Of a stretch of 64,000 nt of DNA, positions 9,149-18,289 are shown in pieces. The DNA is from Armatimonadota bacterium (lineage in GTDB: Bacteria; Armatimonadota; Fimbriimonadia; Fimbriimonadales; Fimbriimonadaceae): NCBI GenBank assembly GCA_018268255.1, contig JAFDWX010000004.1, forward strand, positions 186,001 to 250,000. Reading direction: 5' to 3'. A program made the translations under genes and the position numbers. The notes beneath the pieces are model-generated. The model worked only from the letters and a program-made list of their open reading frames with translations. It did no database searches and had not been told where the DNA came from. The first letter of the stretch is position 1; every line of letters begins with the position of its first letter.

Positions 9149-10858
9149 ATGAAAAAACTGAGCATTACATTGCTTGCACTATTGGCGACGGGCGCCATTG
9201 CCGATGTCGTCTCTGACAACTGGGATTCTGCACCGGCCCCTCGTTCCGACGGTCGAGACGGTTGGTCGCACAACTATGGATATGGCACGGAGAACTGGTT
9301 CGTCTGGCCGCAGGGCGACCAGGTGAGCTATGTGGAGTGGGCAACCGACGGCACTGAGCGATACATTCAGAGTTGGGATACGGCCTCGGGACAAGGCGAG
9401 TTCTTTGTGGCACCAACCGAATACACAGTTAATGGCGGAGTCTGGACGAACTTCTCAAAAGCGACCCTGGACTTTGATTTCAAGCGAATCATCCCAGTTG
9501 GGAACGCGACGAGCCCGGATTCCTTGGTTGTACAGATCGTGAGCGGCGACAGCGCTCTTCGGCTGTCAATTGCTCCTGCGACGATTTACTCGGACTTCTT
9601 CACCACGAACCAGTGGCGACACTTCACCGTCAACTTCTTGGACCCAGCGCTAACCATTTCGACCAAAAGCGGCTCCACGCCCAAGACTCGAGACGAGATC
9701 CTTGCGGCTGTGGACCGAGTTCTTATTGAAGGCGAAGTCCGAAGCGGTTCAGAGCTCAATGCGATCGACAATGTTGTTCTGACCTACAATACCGGTGCTG
9801 GCGACGATCAATCGGTGTCGACCAACTTCAACACGGGGCCAACCGAAGATCCTCGAAACGGGTGGAAGCACAACGGAGTTGAGGACGGCTACGCAGGCGC
9901 GTCCATGGGCGACGCCCAGTCGAGAATCTACTGGGATAACGACGGATTTGGGAACGGATTTCTGAAAGGCATGGAAGCTGCCCAAGGCCTCAACGATTTC
10001 TATCTTGCTCCCGCGCGTTACATCGTCAACGACGGCAACTTCGGCAGGCTCGCTTCGGGAGACTTCTACTACGAGATCACGCGGTTCTACCCAGCAACGG
10101 TCGCCGTTGCAAGTCAATCTGGAGTCCGAATTCGCATGTACTCAGGCAGCGACTATGCCGAACGAAAGTGGCAACCGGCTGATCTAGTCGACTTCTACAA
10201 CGCAACATTCGTAACGTTTAGCCCGGATGCAGTTCTTTTCGATTCCAATTGGACAACCAACCGCGCCTCGATCACGCCTGAGGAAGTCCTTGCAAATGTC
10301 ACGGAGATCAATATCTTCAGCGACTTGATTAGTGGAAAGGAAGTCAGCTTCCTGGATAATGTCCGCTTCACCTATGAAAATCTGCCCGGAGTTCTAACAG
10401 GGACTATTTCCCTCGGCGATCTGGCGGGAGACGCTCCAAAATCTGGAACGATTGAGTATCGAGAGCCTGGCACGACAAACGTGGTGCTGAAGAGAGGCAT
10501 GAAGATCGATCCCTCTGGAACATACGAGGCAGGCGCACCGGCCGCTGGCACTTATGATGTGTCGATTAAGGTTGGCTCTTGGCTACGAAAAACCTTGTCC
10601 AACGTTGCCATCACTTCCTCATCTTCAGCTGACTTCTCGTTGATCAACGGAGATATCGACCGAGATGACATGGTGACGATCTTCGACTATGTCACGCTGA
10701 GCGACTACTTCGATAAGTCGAGCGCAGACACTGACTGGAACACCGTGGGTGCAAACGGATTCGCTCCAGTCGATGCAGACGTCGATCGAGACGGTGTCGT
10801 GACCATTTTCGATTACCTTACGATCTCCAATAATTTCGATATGAGCGGGGATCTCTAA
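9149..10858 (+). CDS. Secreted protein with C-terminal dockerin-like calcium-loop repeats
   Basis: The 569-residue product has a signal peptide (MKKLSITLLALLATGAIA). Two related beta-rich regions follow, about 25-240 and 245-425, each opening with a Trp-rich DGWSHNYGY / NGWKHNGVED pattern. A carboxypeptidase-regulatory-like segment comes next (about 432-495), then two dockerin-like loops: GDIDRDDMVTIFDYVTLSDYF and ADVDRDGVVTIFDYLTISNNF (shown in part). The loops have the Asp spacing of EF-hand calcium sites. ATG 9149 is chosen because AGAGAGGAG lies just upstream and the signal peptide begins there. No catalytic domain was recognised. The second loop closely resembles the short remnant at 48594-48782. 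Confidence 0.85.
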   Translation: MKKLSITLLALLATGAIADVVSDNWDSAPAPRSDGRDGWSHNYGYGTENWFVWPQGDQVSYVEWATDGTERYIQSWDTASGQGEFFVAPTEYTVNGGVWTNFSKATLDFDFKRIIPVGNATSPDSLVVQIVSGDSALRLSIAPATIYSDFFTTNQWRHFTVNFLDPALTISTKSGSTPKTRDEILAAVDRVLIEGEVRSGSELNAIDNVVLTYNTGAGDDQSVSTNFNTGPTEDPRNGWKHNGVEDGYAGASMGDAQSRIYWDNDGFGNGFLKGMEAAQGLNDFYLAPARYIVNDGNFGRLASGDFYYEITRFYPATVAVASQSGVRIRMYSGSDYAERKWQPADLVDFYNATFVTFSPDAVLFDSNWTTNRASITPEEVLANVTEINIFSDLISGKEVSFLDNVRFTYENLPGVLTGTISLGDLAGDAPKSGTIEYREPGTTNVVLKRGMKIDPSGTYEAGAPAAGTYDVSIKVGSWLRKTLSNVAITSSSSADFSLINGDIDRDDMVTIFDYVTLSDYFDKSSADTDWNTVGANGFAPVDADVDRDGVVTIFDYLTISNNFDMSGDL

Positions 10859-10883
10859 CTAGAGACTAGAGGACAAGACTATA

Positions 10884-10916
10884 GCCCCTCGTCGCCGGAC
10901 GGGGGGCAACTTTATT
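10884..10916. terminator. Terminator between convergent genes
   Basis: A ten-pair stem (GCCCCTCGTC with GACGGGGGGC, one G-T pair, loop GCCG) ends at 10907 and is followed by AACTTTATTT on the plus strand. It lies after the dockerin-tailed gene and reaches into the last codons of the convergent SARP-like regulator. Confidence 0.75.
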
Positions 10917-12516
10917 TGCCGAACTTCGTCTCTCGGAGCCGTGTCGCGGTTTGTCGAATCAGAGGGAGCTCCAATTTGGATGGGACTGTACCAATCTGCT
11001 TTCTATATGAAATGGATCGCCGAAAAGCGTCTTTCGCGAGGCTTAGCTCGTTGAGGGTGCAGTAGGTGCTCGCGATCAAGTCATCTGCTACTGAAATCGC
11101 GGAATGGCCGACTAGTTCCGCGCCAAGTTCCTTCACCAGATCCAGGCGCTCAAGGGCACGGAAATAGTCACCGACATGCCGGTAGATCACTGCCTCTCCG
11201 ATCCGGACCCAGGCGATGGAACGATTGGCACCAACAGACTCGAAAACCTTGCGGCCTCGATCCAAGGAGTGATACGCCTTCTCGACTTGACCGGTGGACA
11301 GGAAACTCTCGATTGCGGTGAGATGGATGCCTCCCTGGGTCAAGAGTCCGCAAGAATCCTCGGATTCTGTGGGCAAGGCTGCTAGTTCACGAAAGCTCTC
11401 TTCGATATCTCCGGAGTGGCTCGCGATGATAGCCTTGAGTTGGCGGAACAGGATACGAATTTCTGGGTCTGTGGACCTCTTTGAGAGCACCTGTGCTTGG
11501 GTTGCCATGGCAAGCGCTTTCGCGAACTCGCCCTTGCTCAAGTAGCCATAGGCAACAGCTCCTGCAATTCGAGCAGCCATTACGTGCTCACCAGCAACCT
11601 CTGCCTCCTGGAGAGCCGTGAGGGTTTCGGTCATATCGCGAGCAATCCCGTCTTGTTGGACCCTCAGAATGATTTGCGTTGCGCGTACCGCAATCTTGCT
11701 AGAGGTCGAGGCGGTGTTGTGCTGGACACTGAGTGCTGCGGTGTGCAACCTTAGCGACGGACCGACAGGCATGTGCTGCCACTGAAGTGATGTGGATGCC
11801 AAGAAGTCGATGAGTCTCATGGGCTCGGTGCGCTCAATCCAGATCGCAGCTTCCAGCAAAGGTTGAGTCTCCTGCTGGCGAACGGGCTCTTGGGCAAACT
11901 CAGGCACTGTGCCGAGTTCCCGAAGGACTCGCGCGGAATGAGAACGACGGAGCGTGTCGATTTCCCCGGTTCGGCCCAGTTCAGCCAAAATCTTCAACTT
12001 GAGCTGAACAGCCTCGTCTGCCAATTGATCGATTGAGATCGCGCGGTCGAGCTCCTGAATTGCGGCCCTACGGTTCTGGCTCACCAGAAACTGATTGGCT
12101 CGGACCATCGCCTGATCGTACGCTCGCTGGCGGAGCTCAAGACGCCTTCCAATAACCCAGTCGATCTCAACCCCAGGGAAAAAGTCGCCTGGATACTCAG
12201 ACTCGTGGAGAGGGTGGAGGAAATCGCCTTCGACATGACAGCGCTCGACCCAGATGCGGCCATCGCGTTCCACCAACGCCACACCCAAGGCCTTCCTCAC
12301 CGAGGACAACGCCGCCCTAAGGCTAGCTCGCTGAGAGGTCTCTGGCTTCCCTTCCCACACCGCTTTTGCCAGATCCAAACGGCTCCAACTGCGTTCCAAC
12401 AGCATCGCAACGATCACGAAGCCAAAGCGGGTTGGCAGGTCCACGCGGTGCCCAGAACCATCTCGAAGCTCGATAGCTCCAAGAGTCCTCAACTTCATGG
12501 GCTGTGGCGGCAACAT
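10912..12516 (-). CDS. SARP/BTAD-family transcriptional regulator
   Basis: The N-terminal 95 residues fit an OmpR-like winged-helix DNA-binding domain of the SARP type, beginning MKLRTLGAIELRDGSG and including SQRASLRAALSSVRKALG. A bacterial transcriptional activation (BTAD) domain follows (about 100-230), with GDFFPGVEIDWVIGRRLELRQRA. The rest is a helical TPR-like region. The 534-residue form from ATG 12516 is used; ATG 12498 is also possible, and the frame stays open to 12603, which would leave only 10 bases to the divergent gene. It converges on the dockerin-tailed gene and diverges from a PEP-CTERM gene, so these are candidate targets by position only. Confidence 0.85.
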   Translation of the reverse strand: MLPPQPMKLRTLGAIELRDGSGHRVDLPTRFGFVIVAMLLERSWSRLDLAKAVWEGKPETSQRASLRAALSSVRKALGVALVERDGRIWVERCHVEGDFLHPLHESEYPGDFFPGVEIDWVIGRRLELRQRAYDQAMVRANQFLVSQNRRAAIQELDRAISIDQLADEAVQLKLKILAELGRTGEIDTLRRSHSARVLRELGTVPEFAQEPVRQQETQPLLEAAIWIERTEPMRLIDFLASTSLQWQHMPVGPSLRLHTAALSVQHNTASTSSKIAVRATQIILRVQQDGIARDMTETLTALQEAEVAGEHVMAARIAGAVAYGYLSKGEFAKALAMATQAQVLSKRSTDPEIRILFRQLKAIIASHSGDIEESFRELAALPTESEDSCGLLTQGGIHLTAIESFLSTGQVEKAYHSLDRGRKVFESVGANRSIAWVRIGEAVIYRHVGDYFRALERLDLVKELGAELVGHSAISVADDLIASTYCTLNELSLAKDAFRRSISYRKQIGTVPSKLELPLIRQTATRLRETKFGK

Positions 12517-12526
12517 CTGGAAGGCA

Positions 12527-12532
12527 TTATAC
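12527..12532 (-). promoter_or_regulatory. Possible -10 box of the SARP-like regulator
   Basis: A perfect TATAAT on the minus strand lies 11 bases ahead of ATG 12516 and about 29 ahead of ATG 12498. No convincing -35 box stands 16-18 bases upstream. If used, translation from 12498 would have a short leader. Confidence 0.35.
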
Positions 12533-12613
12533 GACCGTCCTTGAACCTGCCCTATACTGGATTTGGTCGATTTTGCGTTAATTTTGCGGTTGCTCTTGTA
12601 CATTCCATGCGAA

Positions 12614-13507
12614 ATGAGAGCACAGAACTACTTCCACCCCAAGTGGCTGCTTGTTTCGATAGCCTTAGGCGCAAGCGTCGGCGCACATGCGTTCGATACT
12701 TGGAATGCCTCAATCGTGGGCGTATCGAATACAGGAGGCCCTGGAATTCATAGCTTAGACTCGGTGTGGTCTAATGGCGCGTTTGCTCAAGCGAGTGCAT
12801 CAAAGTCGTTTACCGGCCTAGACCAATCCAGCGGCTCGCGGACAATGTCCTTTGATGGAATTTGTCGCACGAGTTCTTCGTTCGGATTCCTGCACAGCTA
12901 TTCAGAGTTGCATGCGACCAATGTCTATTACAATGCAAACAATCCTTCTTATCAACATCCAGATGGCTCGATTGATGAGAACGGCTCTCCAGAAACCTTG
13001 GTGAGCCTTGGCTTTGCAGGATTCAACGATACGCTTCACTTTGGCGGGTCGTTGCAGAGCGGCTACAAGGCTCGGTACATCTTCCACTGCTCTGGTACCA
13101 ACTCTGGCGTGGGCTACCTTGCGGATATGGCGTTTGGCATTGAGGGCTACCAGGACGAGTCGTTCTTTTCCTTCGGACAAGGCTATAACTCCGATATCTG
13201 GGCTACCCAGAGCTACGATATCAACGGTATTACGCCCCAAAAGGTGCATGTTCAGTTTTCGAACCAGGTGGTGTTCGACCTGTGGAACTACGATATGGGC
13301 AGCAACTTGGATGGCGTCAGCGACTATTCGTCCACGTTGGTTTTGGACCACATCGAGGTCGTCGACTCGTCGGGGAACCTGGTTTCTGGTGTAACAGTAA
13401 CTTCGGACTCAGGTACCCAATATCAGGTGGTGCCTGAGCCTGGAACCCTACTTATTTTGGTTGGAGGACTGGCAGCGTTTCGCAGGGCAAGGCGAAAGGC
13501 AAACTAA
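12614..13507 (+). CDS. PEP-CTERM sorting-domain secreted protein
   Basis: The 297-residue product has a signal peptide (about 1-26, ending VGAHA) and a beta-rich body with no recognised catalytic motif. Its tail, VVPEPGTLLILVGGLAAFRRARRKAN (shown here in full as the family's VPEP, hydrophobic stretch and basic end), is the standard PEP-CTERM arrangement that exosortase-type enzymes process. ATG 12614 is chosen because the signal peptide begins there; the open frame extends upstream to 12563. It overlaps the convergent glycosyltransferase gene by four bases at the 3' end and is divergent from the SARP-like regulator. Confidence 0.85.
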   Translation: MRAQNYFHPKWLLVSIALGASVGAHAFDTWNASIVGVSNTGGPGIHSLDSVWSNGAFAQASASKSFTGLDQSSGSRTMSFDGICRTSSSFGFLHSYSELHATNVYYNANNPSYQHPDGSIDENGSPETLVSLGFAGFNDTLHFGGSLQSGYKARYIFHCSGTNSGVGYLADMAFGIEGYQDESFFSFGQGYNSDIWATQSYDINGITPQKVHVQFSNQVVFDLWNYDMGSNLDGVSDYSSTLVLDHIEVVDSSGNLVSGVTVTSDSGTQYQVVPEPGTLLILVGGLAAFRRARRKAN

Positions 13508-14448
13508 CGCCAACGCTGCAGAATCTCAAGATACTGATCGACCAGGACGTCCCAGTCGAAGTGGAGTTCGGCGTATTGCCGAATATCACGCCGAAACTGG
13601 GCGTTTTGGTTGATGGCTATGGGCAACGCGTGTTCCACCACCTGCTCTGAATTGGCAAGATGGATAAACGGCTGGTTGAGGTCCAGGTTGGGTGCTCCTG
13701 CATCGTTGACCACAACGCTCAAACCTGCCGCAAGCGCTTCGACCACTACCAGCGGCTGCCCTTCAGACTTACTGAATAAGACGAGCGCGCTATATTCGGT
13801 AAGCCTCGATCGTAATTCTTCTCGGCTCCATTCTCCTAAGTGGTTTGCCCCCTTTGGCAGCAAGTCGTCTTTGATCGGCCCCACGAAATCGCAAGGAACG
13901 CCTGCCTTCTTGGCCGCATCAGCGATCAGGTTCTGCTGTTTACGACTCTCGATTCGGCCCACGCAGATTGCACGTCCGTTGCCTGGTGAGGGCTCAAAAC
14001 GAAACTGGCTAACCTCGCACCCGTTGGGCAGCACCTCCAGGGTGACACCGGGTTTGCGCTTCCTAATGAGCTTCGCCAATCCCTGCGTGAGGCACAACTG
14101 GTAAGGCGCGTAGCAGGTTTTGCGAAGAAGATCCTTGGATTCCTCTGAGAGATTCTGGAACGCGTAGGCGTGGTGAGACGTGGCAATCAGCTTGCTGCCG
14201 CGCAACATCGACGCGATCCGCATCCGGGACATGCCTCGTTCGTTGTGGTTGTGCACAAAATCGTACTTGGGACCAAGGAGAAGGGTACGAAAAGCTCTAC
14301 GCTTCTTCTCATTGATGATATCGACGTGGTGCCCTCTCGCCCGCATGCGCACAGCGTATTCCCAGATGATGCTCTCGACCGCTCCCCATCCGGTAGGCGG
14401 AATCGGCAGAAGCCCATGGCCGACCAAGGCAATTTTGAGCGGGTTCAC
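13504..14448 (-). CDS. Glycosyltransferase family 1/4 (GT-B)
   Basis: The 314-residue product begins NPLKIALVGHGLLPIPPTGWGAVE, the glycine-rich loop of GT4-type enzymes such as those in lipopolysaccharide or exopolysaccharide assembly. Its C-terminal half has CVGRIESRKQQNLIADAA for the nucleotide-binding domain and SKSEGQPLVVVEALAAGLSVV, containing the E-x7-E type donor-sugar site. The start is a GTG at 14448 whose GTGA overlaps the kdsA stop codon, so the two genes are translationally coupled. This suggests a role in Kdo-linked outer-membrane glycan synthesis (inference). Donor and acceptor sugars are unknown. Confidence 0.88.
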   Translation of the reverse strand: MNPLKIALVGHGLLPIPPTGWGAVESIIWEYAVRMRARGHHVDIINEKKRRAFRTLLLGPKYDFVHNHNERGMSRMRIASMLRGSKLIATSHHAYAFQNLSEESKDLLRKTCYAPYQLCLTQGLAKLIRKRKPGVTLEVLPNGCEVSQFRFEPSPGNGRAICVGRIESRKQQNLIADAAKKAGVPCDFVGPIKDDLLPKGANHLGEWSREELRSRLTEYSALVLFSKSEGQPLVVVEALAAGLSVVVNDAGAPNLDLNQPFIHLANSEQVVEHALPIAINQNAQFRRDIRQYAELHFDWDVLVDQYLEILQRWR

Positions 14449-15272
14449 ACGCCGACCGGCTCTCCAAGAGCGTTTCGAATAGCGGCAACTTGACTCAGCA
14501 ACACCTTTGCCTGATTTAAGGGCCATTGGGTTGCGGCGTCACTCAGTGCGTTCGCCGGATCGGGATGGACTTCCAGGAAAAGGGCATCGATCCCCACGGC
14601 CACTGCGGCGCGGGTCATCGCCGGTATGGAATCCCGGACACCACCCGTGGATTCGCCCTGGCCGCCTGGACGTTGAGCGCTGTGTGTCGCATCAAAGCAC
14701 ACAGGAACGCCAAAACTTCGCATGGTCTCCAGACCCGGCATATCGACGACCAGGGCATTGTAGCCAAAGCTGGTTCCACGCTCTGTGAGCATGATGCCGT
14801 TAGCTTCCGCGGCAACCAGTTTGTCAACGATGTTCTTCGCATCCCAGGGCGCCAAAAACTGCCCCTTCTTGACGTTGACCGGCTTTCCGGTTGCTGCCGC
14901 AGCTGCCAAAAGGTCGGTTTGGCGGCATAAGAACGCGGGAATTTGGAGCAAATCGACGGATTCCGAGACTGGAAATGCCTGCTCGCTCTCGTGAATGTCG
15001 GTAGTAGTGGGGAGTCCAAATCGCTCCTTAACCGCATTGAGATGGCCTAGGCCTTCCTCCAGCCCCATTCCCCGAGTCGATCGGGCAGATGTTCGGTTGG
15101 CTTTATCGAATGAAGCTTTAAAGATATAGCCAAATCCGAGGTCCTGACAGATCTCAACCATGGTCTCCGCCACCTGAAGGCAAAGCTCCCGGCTTTCCGC
15201 CAAACACGGACCGGCAATGACCGTCAACTTCGGACCGCCCACCTCAACCGAACCCACTTCAAATCGTCTCAT
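14445..15272 (-). CDS. kdsA: 3-deoxy-8-phosphooctulonate synthase (KDO-8-P synthase)
   Basis: Condenses phosphoenolpyruvate with arabinose 5-phosphate to make KDO-8-phosphate for the lipid A core. The 275-residue product has the N-terminal VIAGPCLAESRE, KASFDKANRTSARSTRG, TTTDIHE, and the late segments VNVKKGQFLAPWDAKNI and CFDATHSAQRPGG of the family. Length is typical. Its presence implies an outer membrane with Kdo-containing glycolipid. The stop codon overlaps the start of the glycosyltransferase gene. No other Kdo genes are in the window. Confidence 0.96.
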   Translation of the reverse strand: MRRFEVGSVEVGGPKLTVIAGPCLAESRELCLQVAETMVEICQDLGFGYIFKASFDKANRTSARSTRGMGLEEGLGHLNAVKERFGLPTTTDIHESEQAFPVSESVDLLQIPAFLCRQTDLLAAAAATGKPVNVKKGQFLAPWDAKNIVDKLVAAEANGIMLTERGTSFGYNALVVDMPGLETMRSFGVPVCFDATHSAQRPGGQGESTGGVRDSIPAMTRAAVAVGIDALFLEVHPDPANALSDAATQWPLNQAKVLLSQVAAIRNALGEPVGV

Positions 15273-15451
15273 CTCAACCTAGTTTGGTTGATTCGCACTT
15301 GGTACCGCAACGCAACTCATTGGGAAGCTCGGCTCATCGGAACCATAATCCAGACTGCCGAGACAAAAGTCCAAATAATGCAGAAATTTGTAGTAGAATT
15401 TAGGGGACTTCCTTGCTTCTGCAGGGTTATTAGTGATTCTTGGAGGGAAAT

Positions 15452-16096
15452 TTGAGATTTAAAAACTTCGCCCTAACGGGTGTTCTGTCTGTTGTCGTGT
15501 TAACTGGGTCGGCCGCAAACGCCAACCTCATCGTAAACGGAGGTTTTGAGAATCAGCCGAATTGGGACTCGGCTCTGCAAGGCGACAGCGGCTACCGGCT
15601 CTTTTCCGGATCGATGATCCCGGGATGGACTCTTGAGGCTGACCACGGCGCCACAATCCACAACACCGTTCTCTATCCGTATATATCCGGCAACTACTCG
15701 CTCAACACAGATGGCGAAGGTTGGAACGGTCACAACGTGGACATGTACCAAGATTTTGCCAGTGGCGCGGGGCAGAATTACGCTCTCAGTTTCGACTGGA
15801 AAAACTGGTATTCGGACAACAGTCCCAAGTTGGATGTTTCTGTCGTGGATACAGTCACCAGCGCTGTGTTGGCTCATGGCAATTACGGCGTCTCGGCTGG
15901 CTTGCACAACGAGCTGTTCAACTTTGTTGGCACTGGGAACGCACTACGCCTGCGCGTCAAGTGTGCGCCCGAAGTGAACTACAACGACAATACGTTCATT
16001 GTGGACAACTTTGCCGTGGAAGCAGTACCCGAACCCGCGACCATTTTGGTCGTAGCCAGTGGTCTCCTTGCCGCCGCTCGACGACGCCGAAGCTAA
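15452..16096 (+). CDS. PEP-CTERM protein with DUF642-like beta domain
   Basis: The 214-residue product has a signal peptide (about 1-24, ending GSAANA), then NLIVNGGFENQPNW, which resembles the start of DUF642/CBM-like beta-sandwich domains, and IPGWTLEADHG. It ends VPEPATILVVASGLLAAARRRRS, a PEP-CTERM sorting tail. TTG 15452 is chosen because GGAGGG (15442-15447) lies four bases before it; starting at TTG 15440 would put that ribosome site inside the gene. It is probably a surface or extracellular glycan-associated protein. A hairpin with a T-rich tail follows at 16118. Confidence 0.85.
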   Translation: MRFKNFALTGVLSVVVLTGSAANANLIVNGGFENQPNWDSALQGDSGYRLFSGSMIPGWTLEADHGATIHNTVLYPYISGNYSLNTDGEGWNGHNVDMYQDFASGAGQNYALSFDWKNWYSDNSPKLDVSVVDTVTSAVLAHGNYGVSAGLHNELFNFVGTGNALRLRVKCAPEVNYNDNTFIVDNFAVEAVPEPATILVVASGLLAAARRRRS

Positions 16097-16117
16097 GCCA
16101 AAGTCGTTCAACTGAGG

Positions 16118-16151
16118 CGGCCTTCCGAATCGGGAGGCCGTCTCTCTTTTT
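16118..16151 (+). terminator. Hairpin and T tract between PEP-CTERM gene and dNTPase
   Basis: CGGCCTTCC pairs with GGGAGGCCG (16118-16126 with 16132-16140; one G-T pair; five-base loop), followed by TCTCTCTTTTT. It has the form of an intrinsic terminator for the upstream gene. Its 3' arm also carries the only GGGAGG near the GTG start of the next gene. Confidence 0.7.
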
Positions 16152-17177
16152 GTGAAGTCTTATGAAATTCGGCAGTTGATTGAACAGCGAGAGCAAGAAT
16201 GGCTCTCGCCCAAGGCGTCCAAGGCTGCCGAAAGCCGTGGGAGAAAGATCGCTGAGGAGCCGGATTCTGTTCGCACCTGCTACCAGAGAGATCGAGACCG
16301 CATTCTTCACTCCAAGGCGTTTCGCAGACTGAAGCACAAGACTCAGGTCTTCATCGATCCTCAGGGAGACCACTACAGGACCCGAATGACGCACTCCCTG
16401 GAAGTCGCCCAAGTTGCACGGACCATCGGCCGAGCGCTCCGGCTCAATGAAGATCTAATCGAGGCGATTGCGCTCGGTCATGACGTTGGGCATACGCCTT
16501 TCGGCCATGCCGGTGAACAGGCTCTCGATGACGCTCTTTGTGAACGGCCTGAATCGAACAAACCCCAGCAGTTTCGGCACTACGAGCAATCACTCAGGGT
16601 TCTTGAGTTCATCGAGCCACTCAACCTGACCTACGAGACCTTGGAAGGAATCTCTGGGCACAGCAAGGGCAGGAGCGATCTCACCAGCGAGGATTCAGAC
16701 AAAATGCCCAGCCACGAGGCGGCGGTCGTGCGAATCAGCGACAGGATCGCCTACCTGAATCACGATCTGGACGATGCTTTGCGAAGTGGCATGATCGACG
16801 AGATACCGACAGCACTACGATCCTTGGGATCCACCCATGGAGAACGGATCGGAGTCATGGTCGAAAACGCCATCCTCACAAGTCTTGAAACCGATTCCAT
16901 CTCGTTGAGTGATGAAATGCTTGAACTTCTGAATTTCATGAAAGAGTGGCTTTTTGAGGAAGTCTACATGCGCTACCCGGTCGTTTATCCGGATATCCAG
17001 AAGTCGAAGCACGTGTTAAGAGCACTCTTTCACTACTATTGCGATCATCCGAGCCTCGAGGTACAAGGTGTCCAAGGCGCGGTGGACTACGTGGCCGGAA
17101 TGACCGATCGGTTCGCCATATTGGATTATCGGCGGCTCTTTATTCCTTCGGTTTTCCGAGGCGGATTTGAGCTGTAG
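16152..17177 (+). CDS. dGTPase-like dNTP triphosphohydrolase (HD domain)
   Basis: The 341-residue product matches the deoxyguanosinetriphosphate triphosphohydrolase-like family: RTCYQRDRDRILHSKAFRRLKHKTQVF, then the HD metal site as TRMTHSLEVAQVAR (His), GHDVGHTPFGHAGE (His-Asp) and RISDRIAYLNHDLDDAL (Asp), sequences shown in part. It probably hydrolyses dNTPs to nucleoside and tripolyphosphate; substrate preference cannot be told. GTG 16152 is the only start that keeps the N-terminus, because no ATG follows the upstream stop. It begins right after the hairpin at 16118-16151. Its 3' end overlaps the convergent gene by 38 bases. Confidence 0.9.
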   Translation: MKSYEIRQLIEQREQEWLSPKASKAAESRGRKIAEEPDSVRTCYQRDRDRILHSKAFRRLKHKTQVFIDPQGDHYRTRMTHSLEVAQVARTIGRALRLNEDLIEAIALGHDVGHTPFGHAGEQALDDALCERPESNKPQQFRHYEQSLRVLEFIEPLNLTYETLEGISGHSKGRSDLTSEDSDKMPSHEAAVVRISDRIAYLNHDLDDALRSGMIDEIPTALRSLGSTHGERIGVMVENAILTSLETDSISLSDEMLELLNFMKEWLFEEVYMRYPVVYPDIQKSKHVLRALFHYYCDHPSLEVQGVQGAVDYVAGMTDRFAILDYRRLFIPSVFRGGFEL

Positions 17178-17826
17178 TCACCTGCATGGTCTTGAGCAGT
17201 GGTTCCACGGCGTTAAGCACGGCTTTCCCGACAAACTCGACCTGTTTTTTCGCCGAGTTCTTCAAGACCAAATCTTTATCGTCCGGGCTGCCCTGAAGTT
17301 GCTTGGCGTCCATGGTGCCGATCCGGCTTCCCGTTGATCTCCCCTTGAGTGAGCTATTGTCGCTCCAGTTGACGAGTTTGGAGCTCACGGCGTCATAGAG
17401 CCATGTGCGAACGCTGACTTCGGTAAAGCTTCCTGCACCGGCTGGGTTAGTCATCGCCGCGCCGGCCGGAGCGTCCTTCTGATCGATCGATTCGACCCGG
17501 ATGACAATGATAAAGCCCAATGCAAGAAGGCCATTTGCTTTGCGTAAGTCCGGTTCCAAGAAGGGACAGCCGCTTTTCTGAACCATCGCGTTTGATCGTT
17601 CCAGAGCCGCCTCCACCTGCTCCGCACCAGAGACTTCACATCCGAGTTGAATCAGGCGTTTATTGAGGACCGACTTAATCCCTCTATCCAACGTGCTATC
17701 ACGGGTCTCGGGCGCACCGTAAGCCAGCTTGAATTTGGCGTCAATTTGTATGGGCGCGATTCCAACCGCTGTTCCACCGATTGAAACAGAGGACATCATC
17801 ATAGTTGCGATGGAGAGGGCAAACAT
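17140..17826 (-). CDS. Secreted protein of unknown function
   Basis: The 228-residue product begins with a hydrophobic signal-like stretch (about 1-22), then GTAVGIAPIQIDAKFKL, a run that recalls the opening of CsgG-like or similar periplasmic proteins, although the match is weak. Two cysteines (CEVSG, CPFLEP) lie in the first half. No catalytic motif was recognised. The last 38 bases overlap the end of the convergent dNTPase gene, which is unusual but leaves both proteins intact. The start is the first ATG of the frame. Upstream, 17827-17999 holds nothing I can identify. Confidence 0.65.
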   Translation of the reverse strand: MFALSIATMMMSSVSIGGTAVGIAPIQIDAKFKLAYGAPETRDSTLDRGIKSVLNKRLIQLGCEVSGAEQVEAALERSNAMVQKSGCPFLEPDLRKANGLLALGFIIVIRVESIDQKDAPAGAAMTNPAGAGSFTEVSVRTWLYDAVSSKLVNWSDNSSLKGRSTGSRIGTMDAKQLQGSPDDKDLVLKNSAKKQVEFVGKAVLNAVEPLLKTMQVTTAQIRLGKPKE

Positions 17827-17999
17827 CGTACTCCTATGGACGCTTGATGCGGCAGTTTTGTCCCACTACCTACAACCTTTTTGTGCTTAGGTGGGTAATA
17901 AGACACGAAATGGAGGAAGACAGGAAAAAGGGAGCCCGCGCCCACCCCATTTTGCGCGAAGCTCCCCGTATTGCGACCCTATTGGAGGAAAATTATTGC

Positions 18000-18287
18000 T
18001 TAGGCCGCATCATCGACGTGAACATTTTTAGCAGGCTCGGCCGATGCGTAATCCCAGTTGTCGCAATCGAGCCGTTTGCAGTAAATCATCTGCTGAGTCG
18101 TCCCATCCTGCATTTCGACATCGGCGCGATGGCCAAATCTGCAGTCTAGGCATAGTTCTGGCTCAAGTAGTTTCACCACGCGCAGCTGTCGTTTTGCCAT
18201 CTCCTGTCTCTGCTCCCTCTCGTTCTGGTAAATCTGTTCCGTGGGCAAGTCGATGCACCGGCCCACAAAAATGCGGGGATTAGGCAA
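18000..18287 (-). CDS. Small Cys-containing hypothetical protein (possible zinc ribbon)
   Basis: The 95-residue product has CLDC and CKRLDC pairs, separated by about 22 residues, which could bind zinc. The C-terminus is acidic. The start is unsure: TTG 18287 gives 95 residues but lies only two bases from the start of the divergent methyltransferase. ATG 18200 (AGGAG immediately before it) would give 66 residues and keep all cysteines. Function unknown; the codon use looks like that of its neighbours, so it is probably a real gene. Confidence 0.5.
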   Translation of the reverse strand: MPNPRIFVGRCIDLPTEQIYQNEREQRQEMAKRQLRVVKLLEPELCLDCRFGHRADVEMQDGTTQQMIYCKRLDCDNWDYASAEPAKNVHVDDAA

Positions 18288-18289
18288 TA

